Positions 22,719-33,110 of a stretch of DNA of 64,000 nt are shown here, in pieces. The stretch covers positions 4,154,001-4,218,000 of the forward strand of contig JBANAY010000001.1 of assembly GCA_037952775.1 (NCBI GenBank), read 5' to 3'. Source of the DNA: Clonostachys chloroleuca (taxonomy: Eukaryota > Ascomycota > Sordariomycetes > Hypocreales > Bionectriaceae). The notes beneath the pieces were generated by a model. That model made no database searches. It saw nothing but the letters and a program-made list of their open reading frames with translations, and was not told the DNA's origin. The translations under genes and the position numbers were made by a program. Position 1 is the first letter of the stretch. Each line of letters begins with the position of its first letter.

Positions 22719-23517
22719 TGTTGCGTTGTTTGGATTGATTGTGCGCTGGAGTCGTTTGTTCGATTTGAAGATATTCGATCTTTTGTTCTTCAATCATTCT
22801 TATATCTTTCTTGTTCTGATCTACCAAGTGGAACTCTCAAAATAAGCTTGCTCCTCATCCGCGGCCCAGATTGACGAAATCCGCGGAGCAGCATCTAACG
22901 TCAGCCCAATTTGGAGCCATAGCACAGCCTCCTCGGGCCAAGCCTCTACATACAGCATCACAGATGATTCAAAGTCTCCAAAAATACTAATTTAGAGACC
23001 TGCGGGATGAAAATTCTCAAAATAGGCAATTCTTGGCGTGGTTTGGCTCCCTGAAGATCTGATTAAGCTCAACAGAAGGCTGACTTAGAAGTTAGCCCAG
23101 CAATACAATCGACCAGGGGCTGAAGTTTCAACCATGCCCTTTTCTAATAACCGTTGGCAATGATAGCCGCACACTCGTCTCTGTTTTTAATTATTAATTT
23201 AACAGCAGCTCACCTAAACAAGGAAGGCCATTCATTGGCAACTCGCCTCCCAGTGTCTATTCTTGGACCCAGAACCAGGTACAAACCACTGGCAGAACAG
23301 AACATATTGCTACAACCTTGAGGCAGTCATCTGAGGATCCATTACTATAGAAATGTTGATTAGGGATGAAAACTTCATGAGTTGCATTCATGTTCTTTTC
23401 TGGGAAATATTGGGAGTAAGGTAAAAGAAAGAAGCCTTCTGTCACCATTACATTCCCCATAGTTACAACACTACGCGTCATTGATACCACCAGTACTGAC
23501 TAATTGTCCATTTGACT
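22719..23517. other. Intergenic, no supported gene
   Basis: 800 bases between two minus-strand genes. Contains the hydrolase promoter. The 77-codon frame at 23257-23490 shows no domain or signal peptide and I do not call it. Confidence 0.45.
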
Positions 23518-24483
23518 CTAAGCCGATGGTAGCCCATCATACTTGATCGTTCCTAGTTCCGTAGTTTCAAACTCCGTCTTCCTGGCGAGCAGTTCTTCGA
23601 CATCCCAGTTTGAGTACACAAACTTCCCGTTGAGAAACTGGGCCTCGGGGCTCGCAAGCCAAACCGCAAAGTGTCCAGGAAGATCAACTATTTCAAGTTA
23701 GTTCGCACGTAATCATCCACAGCGGCCTGGTACACGCACCGCTGTCCGGCATCTTAATGCCAAGTTCATCCGCCATGGTCGTTTGGATCTGCCCTGGCTG
23801 GATGCTCACGACCCGGATCCCAGGGTTCTCGATACCGAAATAGTCCCAGATCTTAGTCGCAGCAAGTTTGCTGGCCGTGTAGGCTACGGCGCCTGGGAAC
23901 GCGCGCAGAGCGGCGCAAACGGAGGACGTGTGGACGACCACAGCGCCCTGCTTCGAGGCGACGCGACTGAATGCCCGAGCAACCAGAAGATTCCCTTTGA
24001 CGATGCCTTCGAACGTCTTCCACGCTTCTTCGACATCGAGCTCGTTAATTGTTCCGGCACCGGAAACTACGCCAGCGTTGCTGGCGAGTACGTCGATGAG
24101 GCCAAACTCTTTGGCGATGGCGTTAAAGGCTTGGTTGACTTGCTCTTGGTTTGTAATGTCTGCCGACTGCACGACCACCTTGAGCTCGGGGAAGTCGGCC
24201 TGGAGCTGGTGTGCAGTATCTTCGAGGGGCCCTGGGCGGCGACCGATGATGGCGATCTTCTTTGAGCCCGCGATGGCGAAAGACCGGGCGATGCTTGCAC
24301 CGATTCCGGTTCCCTGTTTCAAGACTGTGAGATTCGCCAGGGGGCACAAATGAAGTTCAGTTTACTTACTCCTCCAGTTACAACTATTGTCTTAGTGGCA
24401 GCCGAAAGTTCAGGCCTCGTGGGCGAGATGGCCGGATAGCTGTCCGTGTGCCATATTTTGGTAAGTGAGGGAAAAGGAGGCAT
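23518..24483 (-). CDS. Short-chain dehydrogenase/reductase, three exons
   Basis: Exons 24370-24483, 23740-24313 and 23518-23687 join in frame to 285 aa, with introns of 56 and 52 bp and standard sites (gtaagt...cag; gtgcgt...tag). The first splice rebuilds the cofactor loop TGGGTGIG. The NAG motif (SNAG), the catalytic Ser in VVHTSSV, and Tyr/Lys in AYTASK are present, followed by PGQIQT. The C-terminus VDLPGHFAVWLASPEAQFLNG is typical of a large fungal SDR group of unknown substrate. A cytosolic NAD(P)-dependent reductase/dehydrogenase is inferred. It is divergent from nothing close; the downstream gene is on the same strand. Confidence 0.85.
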
Positions 24484-24743
24484 GTTGGATCGGCGAGGGC
24501 TTAATGAAGATTGTCTTTCAAGCTCTGTTCTTTGTCTAGTTATTCAAATGGTTAGGAAAGGAGCTCTATGAAGAATGGCTCGGCCTTCTACTTATACTTG
24601 GTTTCTTTTCCAGAGCTGCTGAGGCAGGCAGAGTGGGTCGTCAAGGGCGACACGGAACTCCGTGACACTGAATCTCTTCCTGAACAGCAATTGGCCTCCG
24701 CGTATGTTGATCCTTGGGCAAATCCAAAGCCAGCCGGCTTGAT

Positions 24744-26088
24744 TTATAATAAACTAGCGGAGATAACAACCAGTATTCCTAACTCGTCCGTTGCTGAATA
24801 CCATCTGCTCCATTCCTCCCTGCTGGGCTGGTCACTCTCTCCCTTGCCCTTGAACTTCATCAGATCCTGCAGACTCAATTTCTTATAAAAGTCGTCTCTA
24901 GCAATCTCCGCCTCCCATTCTTGCTCGTTTGATGCTTTCCATAGTAGTTTGCTTGCCGGGAGAGGCATGGCTGTGAATATGTTGCATGGGTTGGGCGCCA
25001 CGTCCAAGTTGTACAGCTGCGACATGAGACGCAACGTGCTGTTCAACCTCCGCTTTGATTCCACAATAATCCACTGCTTCCACGGGGAGAACTCTGCCAT
25101 TTTCTCATAGAATCCAGGCAGAGACGGGATCCGAAAACAGAGACGGGAGAGAGTCGCGTACAGATGCACGTCTTCATCTTGTTTTGAGGGGCCGCTCTCA
25201 ATTCTCATGAGAATATAAATTATCAGAGCCTGCCCAGAGCTGATCAGGTCTTCAATCCCCATTTCTAACAAAGTTTCGTCGATCCTCTGCTGCTCCTCGC
25301 GAATATTTGATAAGGTACCGGGAGAATTGTCGGCGAGGGAGGAGGCAATGAATGATGCTCGTTCTAGCGATAGAGGTAATTTCCAGCCATTTCTTTCCGA
25401 ACCATAGCAAAAAGGATGAATGAATGGCGGCAAATCGTGTCTATTTCTCATCATCAAAGGGTAAGACTTTAGGATTCCGGTTCCTATTGTTGAGGCCATG
25501 ATTGCGCCCGGCGCGTGGAATGGCCTGGGTTCAAATAACTTCGGTGCTTGCGCTTGGCCATAGCTATTTGAAGGTTCAATCAGGCTAAACCTCAGATCAT
25601 CACCTGCTTCTTTTTCGGGCCCAACAACGCTCGATGGCATGAAAAGATCGAACGGGAAATGACAGTTGGGAGCATCGAAAGACGGGTTGTCCTGAATTGG
25701 CACATTGCTCATGTCTAAACTGGTGGGAGCTCCAGGATCCAAAGCAAAACTGTCCCAAAATTCCATACCGCCATTGGGATCAGAGCTTATGGGAACTGTC
25801 AATGAACACGCAAGCCCTTTTCCTGAGCATCTGAGGCAACCCCGGCCGGACACTTCACATCTGGCTTTGGCCTGAGCACAGTGTTGGCATGACCTTTTCC
25901 GGCTTCGGCTTATTGCACCCTTCCGGATGCAATACCTCACATGCCGTTTTAAAGATGGCCCTGGATATCATGTTAGACTGGCCACCAGCAAAGAGCAGCT
26001 AGCGAGTAAGACTATAACATACCTGATGCGCTTTCTTTGCCGCAGACGCTGCAAAGAAACTTTGCCTTTGGGGGCTTTTGTTTTCCAT
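24744..26088 (-). CDS. Transcription regulator with adjacent C2H2-like and Zn2Cys6 fingers; frameshift in first exon
   Basis: Exon B (24744-25960) carries a complete Zn2Cys6 cluster (C-x2-C-x6-C-x6-C-x2-C-x6-C in SCQHCAQAKARCE...CLRCSGKGLAC). A 62-bp intron (25961-26022) joins it to exon A, where FLCSVCGKESAS + GPSLKRHVRYC forms a C2H2-type finger with Cys as last ligand. In exon A the reading frame with this finger has no ATG. The neighbouring frame has ATG at 26088, and the two meet at a five-G run (26070-26074); one more base would give a single frame. The remaining roughly 370 aa have a Pro/Ser-rich middle and a helical C-terminal region as in fungal C2H2/C6 regulators. Targets unknown. 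Confidence 0.72.
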
Positions 26089-27185
26089 CTCAAGGTTTTA
26101 CAATATACCCAGTTGCTGCCCTTACGGTAGGAGCAAAGAACGGAGCTGCTGACAAGAGCTTGAATGTAGTGGCACGGAGTTAAGGAGGACCAGCTGCTTA
26201 TGACCGAATTGCCACACCCGCCACAAGAGCCTCACGACGCGACAATCAAGTTTCTACGTACATGGACGGAATCCTCATGCCTGATATATCTCGACCGTCA
26301 TATTCAATCATACGACTGTGGTCGAATAGACATGTCGACTAGAAGGATCTTCTGTTTGCCTACACTTGCGTCGGGAAGAGACCTTGTCGGGATTTTACCC
26401 GCCCACCAACGAGTTCAGTCAGCGCACGAAAGCAGCAGGAATCCCAATATTGACCAACATTTTCGTCTTTTGACTGGGACTAGACTATTCACCACTGATA
26501 GATATAGAGGCTGATATTGATGGGTATGTCAAGACTACAGTGTAGGACTACTTTAGAAAACAAGATGCATTTCCTATTACCCGGATGCCAGAAGTGGCGG
26601 TAGCTGGTGATGACACGTTTGATACCCATGATGCCACCCTTTAGTGCTTACGCCGGCTTACCTAAACCGATGTACCGATTGGTTTTATGCAGGGCGTCTA
26701 ACAGCTCCAATCATACTTTGTCAAACGGGAAGATATGCCGAGCGGCGAAGAATGCTTGTGAGACAGGGCTTCCGCATCCCGCTTAAGCAACGTCAATAAA
26801 CAGCTAGATGTAAAAATTCCATGCGATAAAAGCCAAACATGAATGTGACCTCTGGTCAGTGAGATAGGTACAGTATTATAGGCAGAGGAGGCTTCGTGAC
26901 TCAGGACGACAGGTTTGCCACTTCAGACGGGCTAGACAGGGTGCTGGTACACGCATTACTGTATCCCGTCTAGTTTGCCTTAGCCGGAGTCAAACTGCGC
27001 TCCCTGACGCGGTGTATCGTTCCTACACCTACCTCGTGTAGTCAATGATCCGCGCAGAGGACATAGTAAGCATATAGTGTTGGTCGTTATAATATAATAA
27101 GCCAGCCAACCCCTCGACGGCAGAGGCAACCTTTATCTTCTTACCTTTCCTGGTTTGATAGTAAGCTCTAGTTTCAGCCCCGAAA
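26089..27185. other. Intergenic, divergent promoter, no supported gene
   Basis: 1.1 kb between the zinc-finger regulator (minus) and the MBL-like gene (plus). A 104-codon frame at 26200-26514 has no protein character. No repeat or RNA gene recognised. Confidence 0.45.
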
Positions 27186-28232
27186 ATGAAGACTGAAGGT
27201 ACCAGAGATCTTGAAGCAGGTTTGAAATGGCCTCTTCGCCCAATTCTGACGTCCCTCAACGCGGATCATTCATGGCTTTTCAGCTTTCCCCGACCAACAA
27301 ATGATGGACACAGCCAATACTTTTACCATATTGCGTTTGAACCATGGCTAAATGGCCCGACGAGTGAAATTTCAGGGTGGCTGGCACACCTCTCACTATC
27401 GCAGGAGGCTGCGATTGCTAGCGGCGATGCTGTGCAGAAAGCTGCTGCTGAGATTGAACGCATAGCAGCCGAGTTGGCAAGGACAAACGGCAGTGGCGTG
27501 AGAACTGCACAGGATAAGGGGGTTGGTGAATATAATGGCCCAGTCGATGCCATAGTTATTCTATTTGACGGACCAGATCACTGCCATCGCGCGACGCTTG
27601 AGACTTTCGACAAACGTATCCCGCTAGTTGCGTCTAAGGAAGTCGCAGCTAAGGTAGAGACGTGGAATCACTTTGATAATATCTCGACAATCCACGAGCT
27701 AGACATGTCCGCGCAAACCTGGCAGGCCGAGAAGCCCGATTCATCACCACTCCCGTCATGGCTGACAACTTTCAAGTTATCGGGTGAAGGGTTCCTGAAC
27801 TTCATTGGCGTCTTTATCTGGTCGCACACCTTGGACACGGGAGAGCAGGTCCATGAGACTATCCTAGAATCGCCGCATGGAACTGAAACTTTAGACTCGG
27901 AAGATTCTCCAGTCTCGAGCTTCCTTCGCATGACGCCTGCGATCACGCCACTTGCTATTCTACATGGCCTAAAAGAGTCCTTCACCACTCGCTGGTGGCG
28001 TACTACCCATGGTGCAGAAGCTGGGTTGAAGTTGTACCGCAAGTCAGGAAGCAAGTACTGGATACTGAGCCATGATCTTGAGCTAGAATATCGCGGGTTT
28101 ATACTGAGGACAATGGTGTATGATATCAGGCGCACACTGGATTGGGCACTAAGTCGCGAAAAAGGAACGACTGAGGCTCAGGATGTGAACTTTGTGGATG
28201 TTGGTAATGGGAACTCTTTTGTCTTGGTATAA
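27186..28232 (+). CDS. Metallo-beta-lactamase-fold-like protein, unknown function
   Basis: 348 aa, intronless. The N-terminal stretch LNADHSWLFSF...FEPWLNGP resembles the first strands and the IDPWL-type segment of UlaG/MBL-like fungal proteins. FDGPDHCHRATLETFD (residues 128-142) looks like a degenerate metal motif (DHCH). The long segment ending ASKEVAAKVETWNHFDNI matches the same family from memory. Many such fungal proteins are uncharacterised. The insert at about 75-115 is Ala/Glu-rich and helical. Whether it still binds metal cannot be judged, since the canonical HxHxDH is not complete. Confidence 0.6.
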   Translation: MKTEGTRDLEAGLKWPLRPILTSLNADHSWLFSFPRPTNDGHSQYFYHIAFEPWLNGPTSEISGWLAHLSLSQEAAIASGDAVQKAAAEIERIAAELARTNGSGVRTAQDKGVGEYNGPVDAIVILFDGPDHCHRATLETFDKRIPLVASKEVAAKVETWNHFDNISTIHELDMSAQTWQAEKPDSSPLPSWLTTFKLSGEGFLNFIGVFIWSHTLDTGEQVHETILESPHGTETLDSEDSPVSSFLRMTPAITPLAILHGLKESFTTRWWRTTHGAEAGLKLYRKSGSKYWILSHDLELEYRGFILRTMVYDIRRTLDWALSREKGTTEAQDVNFVDVGNGNSFVLV

Positions 28233-29075
28233 TGAATTTTGCTGTCTACCTGACACCTTGGCACCATGAATACAGTCACAGTAGGGTACTTGGAACTAAT
28301 CTTTGCGAGCTAAAGTCACTAAGTTCAGCTGCTTTCACGGAGGCCCTTCTACAGTCATTATGGGTTTCCCGATACTCGATAAATATTGATAATGTCAGGA
28401 TGGTGGTCTAGTGGTTGCTCGTTGACTGAGTAACTGCCTCTCAAACACATTTGCGAGCTACATAGCGAAGACATGTGATAAAGCAAATCCCTATTCTGCT
28501 GAACCGCTCCATACCTGGGTCCGACGTTCTGCTCCCGTCTTTCCTACTTCCCTTCGCTCTTTCCCGGTTTCCTATAGCGTCTCGACTCACACCCTGTCAG
28601 ATCTCGTGCAACCTCGTCTAGAAGGGGCTGGGTAACCCCGCCCAGCGCCTGAGGGGGAGGCAAGCTGCCGCTGCGCCAGAGGCACTTGAGGCTTCTACGG
28701 CCCTTTGGCCCATTTATGGTGGTTCTATTCTAGTACAGGTTACAAATAAGAATGACTCTGGAACCTCTCAGAAACAGTTTCCTCATGTATTTGACCAACC
28801 GAACTGGAAGCGGTAGGCCGAAAGGCTAGCTCAGCTCGCTCATGATGCACTTGGTGATACCGAGTTTGATCTGAAGAGGCTGGCTTCAAAGGCGGATGCT
28901 CGTATGCTTGAGGTGTACCCTGAGGCGTTAGAACATGCCAAGCGGGATGGAATAAGCAGATGACGCACAATACTACACATTCAATATATAGCGGGTAATA
29001 GGCAGTAGTGTAGCAATGTATGTAGCTAGGAAGAAGATTATCATTCACTATAATTGTCGCGATCGCATAAGCTTT
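28233..29075. other. Intergenic; possible tRNA-derived/repeat remnant
   Basis: No gene is supported. At about 28404-28414, tggtctagtgg matches a pol III A-box, but no good B-box (GGTTCGANTCC) follows at tRNA spacing, so it is not a tRNA gene. A G/C-rich block at 28620-28700 differs in base use from its surroundings and could be the tail of a decayed mobile element. Confidence 0.3.
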
Positions 29076-29978
29076 CTAAATAGTCGAGATACCCCTTTCC
29101 GTATCTCTCGATATCTCTTCCATAACACCCCGAACTATCTCGGTCGCCCTTCTAAAATCTGCCTTCGGTAGAAAAGCATTAACAAACCGCATATCTGAGT
29201 CAATCGCAAAAGCCACACATCTGTAGAGCAATGCTCTCACCAGAAGCAGAATTCTAGTTTCATCGAGTCCGCCATGCAGATCAACGACCAACTCTCGGCC
29301 TTGGGCGCTCCAAATCAGTGCGTCAGCGGCGATGATTGCTTCGCCATATGCTGCCGGGCGCCAGAAGAAAGTCATATCGATGATCCCAGCCAGGTCAGAA
29401 TAGAAGATATTACCTGCCAGATCTGCCTGGATGATCTGTGACGGTGGAGCAATCTGGAGCGGTCTCTTCAGCTCATTCAGCTCGTCTACTGACGGTTGTA
29501 TAAGTGAAAGCACATGATTATTAAGGCCCAGGATGGAGGACATTGACTTCTCGTCCCAGGCTAGCCTATCAGACTCATGAAATCGGTCGGAGAGCCTGTC
29601 TAGAAAGGACGGCCTCGTGATACTGAGCAGTGCGAGATCAGAGTGGAACCTGGGCGCCAATTCGAACGCAAGTGGATAGCGATCAGTTCTGCGAGCATGA
29701 TCACCAGGTAAAAAGCTCCAGGCTGTCCAGCTATCTTGGACGTATACAGTCTTGTCAAAACTTGCGGGGCGCGGAAGGGGCACACGGTAGGTCGTTGGGG
29801 GTCGTATGCAATGGAGCTTGTTGAGGACCTCGGCGATAAACTGAGATTCTTCGTAGTCCTCTGATGGCTTTAGGACAGTGTCATCAACCTAAAAGAAAAG
29901 CCCTCTGCCGCCTTCCAGGGGAGTGGGAGTCCCATGAAGATTGAAGGCTTCAAGAACTGATTCTGACGGCTGAGACAT
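29076..29978 (-). pseudogene. Phosphotransferase (APH/choline-kinase-like fold), interrupted by TAG
   Basis: From ATG 29978 the frame reads through residue 29, meets TAG at 29889-29891, then continues in the same frame without any further stop to 29076. The total is 301 codons with one stop. The downstream part shows the family hallmarks: a hydrophobic N-lobe with TVLKPSEDYEE, the catalytic-loop-like sequence IIQADLAGNIFY (usual pattern H-x-D-x5-N; here Gln-Ala-Asp replaces His-Gly-Asp), then IIDMTFFWRP (DxD-type region, Asp retained). Both lobes are collinear. The stop is preceded by ttttctttt, which looks like an acceptor, but no donor is available upstream. The neighbouring DNA is A/T-rich and decayed, so true loss of function is likely. 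Confidence 0.65.
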
Positions 29979-30512
29979 TGATGCTGTGCTAGATGATATC
30001 AAAATTGGAGCGAAAGGCTATAATAATTATTGTGTGGATACACTGCTTACCCATACAGGTCTGGAACCCAGAACCAGAGCGGTCCGTTCAGTTACGACTG
30101 CTCTGGAACTCGGTATATATAACCGGCCTATATCGGTAGCTAGGATAGGATAACTAACTTCAACCAATACAACCTATCTACCCTTACGCGTAAGCTCAGG
30201 CAACGCCTTCCAATATATTAATATTAATTTTTCTTAGGTAGAGGAAGACTAACTCTATATCTATATCTATCTTATCTATTTTTATATATTCTTTTATAGG
30301 TATTATTGAGTACAGAGTATATCTATATTAAGTTTCTATAACAGATCTTAGATATTCAGTCTAAGTAAAGTTAACTTGCTTAGATTAGATTAATACTTAT
30401 TACTAAAATGAGTATATATATATATATTAAGCTATAAGCAAGGTTATCTAAAATCAATTTATAATAAATTATCAATAACCGGATAGTTCTATTGCAGGCA
30501 GCCGCTGCTATA
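29979..30512. other. A/T-dominated island
   Basis: Bases about 30170-30480 are overwhelmingly A and T, with (ta)n near 30412-30428 and runs such as tatatctatatctatctt. This contrasts sharply with both flanks and separates two decayed genes. RIP-type mutation of a former repeat would produce such an island, but I cannot compute RIP indices here. Confidence 0.6.
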
Positions 30513-30955
30513 TCAATCGCCGTCTGCTGCATGTTGTTCTCCATCATTGGATCCAACTCCGTCAGCCGTCAGCTCCTGGAAGCGTACCGCGTCCCCAGAC
30601 GCTGCAACGTGTAGGAGCCCTCTACCCCTATTATCTTTTGCAAAGAAATCAGCGCCCAACTCCTTCAGTAGTGCTATAGCCCCCTGCTCTCGCGGAACCT
30701 CATACTCATCGCCTCGAATTTTACGCTTCGTGTAGTCCCGGTCGTAACAATCGCCTGGGTCTTGTGGTAATTGGAAAGCAAATCTGAATAGCGGCGTCTC
30801 TCTTGCCAGCATGTGCAGCTCACTCTCTCGCCGTACTTTTCCGTCACTAAAGGGGATGCGCCGGCTAATATCAGCTGATAAACCGTCTCTGTATCGGCCG
30901 CTGATTCAACAGCCCGACGCATCTCTTTCTCGCACTTGGCTTTGCAGATCTCCAT
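30480..30955 (-). pseudogene. Ankyrin-repeat protein fragment with two frame changes
   Basis: From ATG 30955 the frame reads a helical start and AGASPLVTEKYGERV. The next part of the same repeat protein (LHMLARETPLFRFAFQLP) is in another frame, with the switch near 30812-30826. GAIALLKELGADFFAKDNRGRGLLHVAA is a clear ankyrin repeat. A second switch near 30550 leads to MQQTAIDIAAAACNRTI, another repeat remnant that continues into the A/T island. Original length unknown. Decayed gene. Confidence 0.6.
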
Positions 30956-31350
30956 TTAGTATAGCAGCTTGTAGTTGGTCCAGGTAAACAGATGGCCACG
31001 TGTGACTCTTCAACCTTTTAGTCCTAGTAAGTGTTGATAGCAAATCTACACAGATTTATAGAAGAAAGGGTGTTATGTATGCAGGTCAAGCTTCGAAGCA
31101 CAGTGATTTGTTGGAACGCATCCCTTCGTCCACTACGATTAAAGAAAGATTAGACCGCTAACCTCATCTTCTTTACTACCACCCTCCAGTTCTTACCCCC
31201 CATAAAAATAAAAGCTGGTCAAAAGTTAAGAATATTGTACACTCAAGAAAGACATGGTTACGGGTAAAGGAGACGGGGGAGAGAAGTCCGCAAGAAGCCA
31301 TTGATCACTATATTTAGCACAATTTTATTGGTCTTTACTATCATAGACAT
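30956..31350. other. Intergenic, no supported gene
   Basis: About 400 A/T-leaning bases between the ankyrin remnant and the stop of the dehydratase. Nothing recognised. Confidence 0.4.
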
Positions 31351-32460
31351 TCAAGATGTGATATGGAACAGTGGCTCACCCAATATTTCGGCTTCAATAG
31401 CCCCAAACCCATTACCAGGTAGAGGGGAACAGTCAATCCTCCCATCGCCCTTAATACGGGGTATTTCGGCAATCATCGGGGTCGTCCATTCTGTAAAAAG
31501 ATCGACAGCCCGGAACCTGTCACGATGGGTGGAAACAGCTAGTTCTAGGTTCTGTGCAGTCGCAAGAGAGCATCCCCAGGTGTCGTCAGAGCTGACCACC
31601 ATGTCAAGGGCCACAGCTGCGTCACGCAGGGTACGGGCCTTGGTAAGACCTCCAACACGAGACGGCTTGATATTAACGCCTGTAACCCCTGCTGCGTGTG
31701 CCGTTACAAGATCTGCCATGGTAGCAATGCATTCGTCGAGAAGAATGGGCAATCCGGTTCGACGCCCGACCTCAGCGCTGTCAGATAGCGATCGACAAGG
31801 TTGCTCAAGTGGGACGCCAATAGTCGGCCCTAATGCTCGGGCATAAATGAGAGCCTGACCCAGGTTCCATCCGCCATTTGCATCTGCCCAGACCGTGACG
31901 TGGTCGGGAAGTGCCTCGCGGATTGCCTTGACTCGACGTGCATCAACCAGTGGGTCATCTCCTGCTTTGAGTTGCATGGCTACGAATCCCTTTTCGAATT
32001 CAGCTAGAGCATTCTTGACGCCAAGCTCAGGATCTCCAAGTGGAATAACGCAGAACGCTGGGGGGTCTTCTGTGAAGTTTCCACCTAGCAGCACATAGGT
32101 TGGCAAACCAACTGATTTGCCGAAGGCGTCCCAGCAAGCCATGTCAATCACAGCTTTAGCCGCCATTCCAGAAATCATGGCCTTATCCATGACGGCCGCA
32201 ATGGCTGGCGGCGAGCGCGGATCAAGGCCCAAGACTTTTGTTCCAAGTTCTTTCAGTGCTTCGATCTCGCCAGCGTAGGAGCTCGGTAAATAGTCGCTCC
32301 CGAGGGGGCATGTCTCAGCCCAACCCTCGATCCCATCGTCTGTGCAGACCCGGATAACAATAGACTGCTTGCCGGTGATCTTCCGGCCTCCAGACATCAC
32401 ATAGATGCCAGAAGACGGCTTGGCATTGTAGCTGAAAACAGTGATATCGTTAATCTTCAT
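31351..32460 (-). CDS. Enolase-superfamily enzyme, cis-3-hydroxy-L-proline dehydratase-like
   Basis: 369 aa, intronless, of the mandelate racemase/muconate lactonizing enzyme group. The catalytic lysines fit: Lys165 in MQLK at the end of strand 2 and Lys265 in NIKPSRVGG on strand 6. Metal ligands are Asp193 (WADANGG), Glu219 (PLEQPC) and Asp242 (LDEC). CPLGSDYLPS in the capping domain, the EQPC motif and SSDDTWGC resemble characterised bacterial cis-3-hydroxyproline dehydratases (from memory), which remove water to give delta-1-pyrroline-2-carboxylate. A racemase/epimerase role on another imino acid is the alternative. A proline racemase-family gene lies 3.4 kb away, which supports imino-acid metabolism. 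Confidence 0.75.
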   Translation of the reverse strand: MKINDITVFSYNAKPSSGIYVMSGGRKITGKQSIVIRVCTDDGIEGWAETCPLGSDYLPSSYAGEIEALKELGTKVLGLDPRSPPAIAAVMDKAMISGMAAKAVIDMACWDAFGKSVGLPTYVLLGGNFTEDPPAFCVIPLGDPELGVKNALAEFEKGFVAMQLKAGDDPLVDARRVKAIREALPDHVTVWADANGGWNLGQALIYARALGPTIGVPLEQPCRSLSDSAEVGRRTGLPILLDECIATMADLVTAHAAGVTGVNIKPSRVGGLTKARTLRDAAVALDMVVSSDDTWGCSLATAQNLELAVSTHRDRFRAVDLFTEWTTPMIAEIPRIKGDGRIDCSPLPGNGFGAIEAEILGEPLFHITS

Positions 32461-33110
32461 GATGATCAGTGGTACTTGACGAGGGGGCTGGGGTATATGA
32501 CTAGGAGATTATCACCCCACTGATCAAACCATTCTTTTATATGCTTGGTGATACTCGGTCCAGACTTCCTTGTTCAATTCTTGGAAAACATCTCGTCTCC
32601 CCGAGCGGAGGCGTACAACTTACCGAATATTGTTCGTTTGTAAGCAATGCTTGATTTCTAATCCTCCGGTTCCACAATATCCCCGTGGGGTAGGGACAAT
32701 CGTAGCGAGTTGCTTTAAATTTGGATTCACTGTCCTGACGGTCTATGGATCTGATGCATGTGGAGATAACACTTATTGCCCAGAAGTGCAGTTGCTGTGG
32801 ACACGGTCTACGGCATCGCCCCCGGCAATCCCCGGAAGCCGTTCCGAGCCAATGTGCCACCTGGGCCTTGGGGAAGAATTCTATTTGAGATAGGAAACTC
32901 AACACGAGAGAAGTGAAAACCCATCCTCCATTTGGGCATCGCGTCTTCTTAGATGACAAATACGAAAGTGCGGAGAAAGGGTAAAGCTCTAATAAAGCAC
33001 CAATTATTCACCCACGTTTCCTTTGAAGTTCGTTTTCTCTCAAAATCTACTAACTCAGTCAAGTATAGAACATTTATTGATTGAATCTATATTGACCCGA
33101 AACAGTAATA
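32461..33110. promoter_or_regulatory. Divergent promoter between dehydratase and epimerase-like genes
   Basis: 650 bases shared by two divergent starts (32460 minus and 33111 plus). A 107-140 codon frame on each strand has no protein character. A common control of the two genes is plausible; no specific operator is recognised. Confidence 0.35.

Noticed and set aside
28404..28480. tRNA gene suggested by an A-box-like sequence
   Set aside because: No acceptor stem pairing and no B-box at the right spacing.
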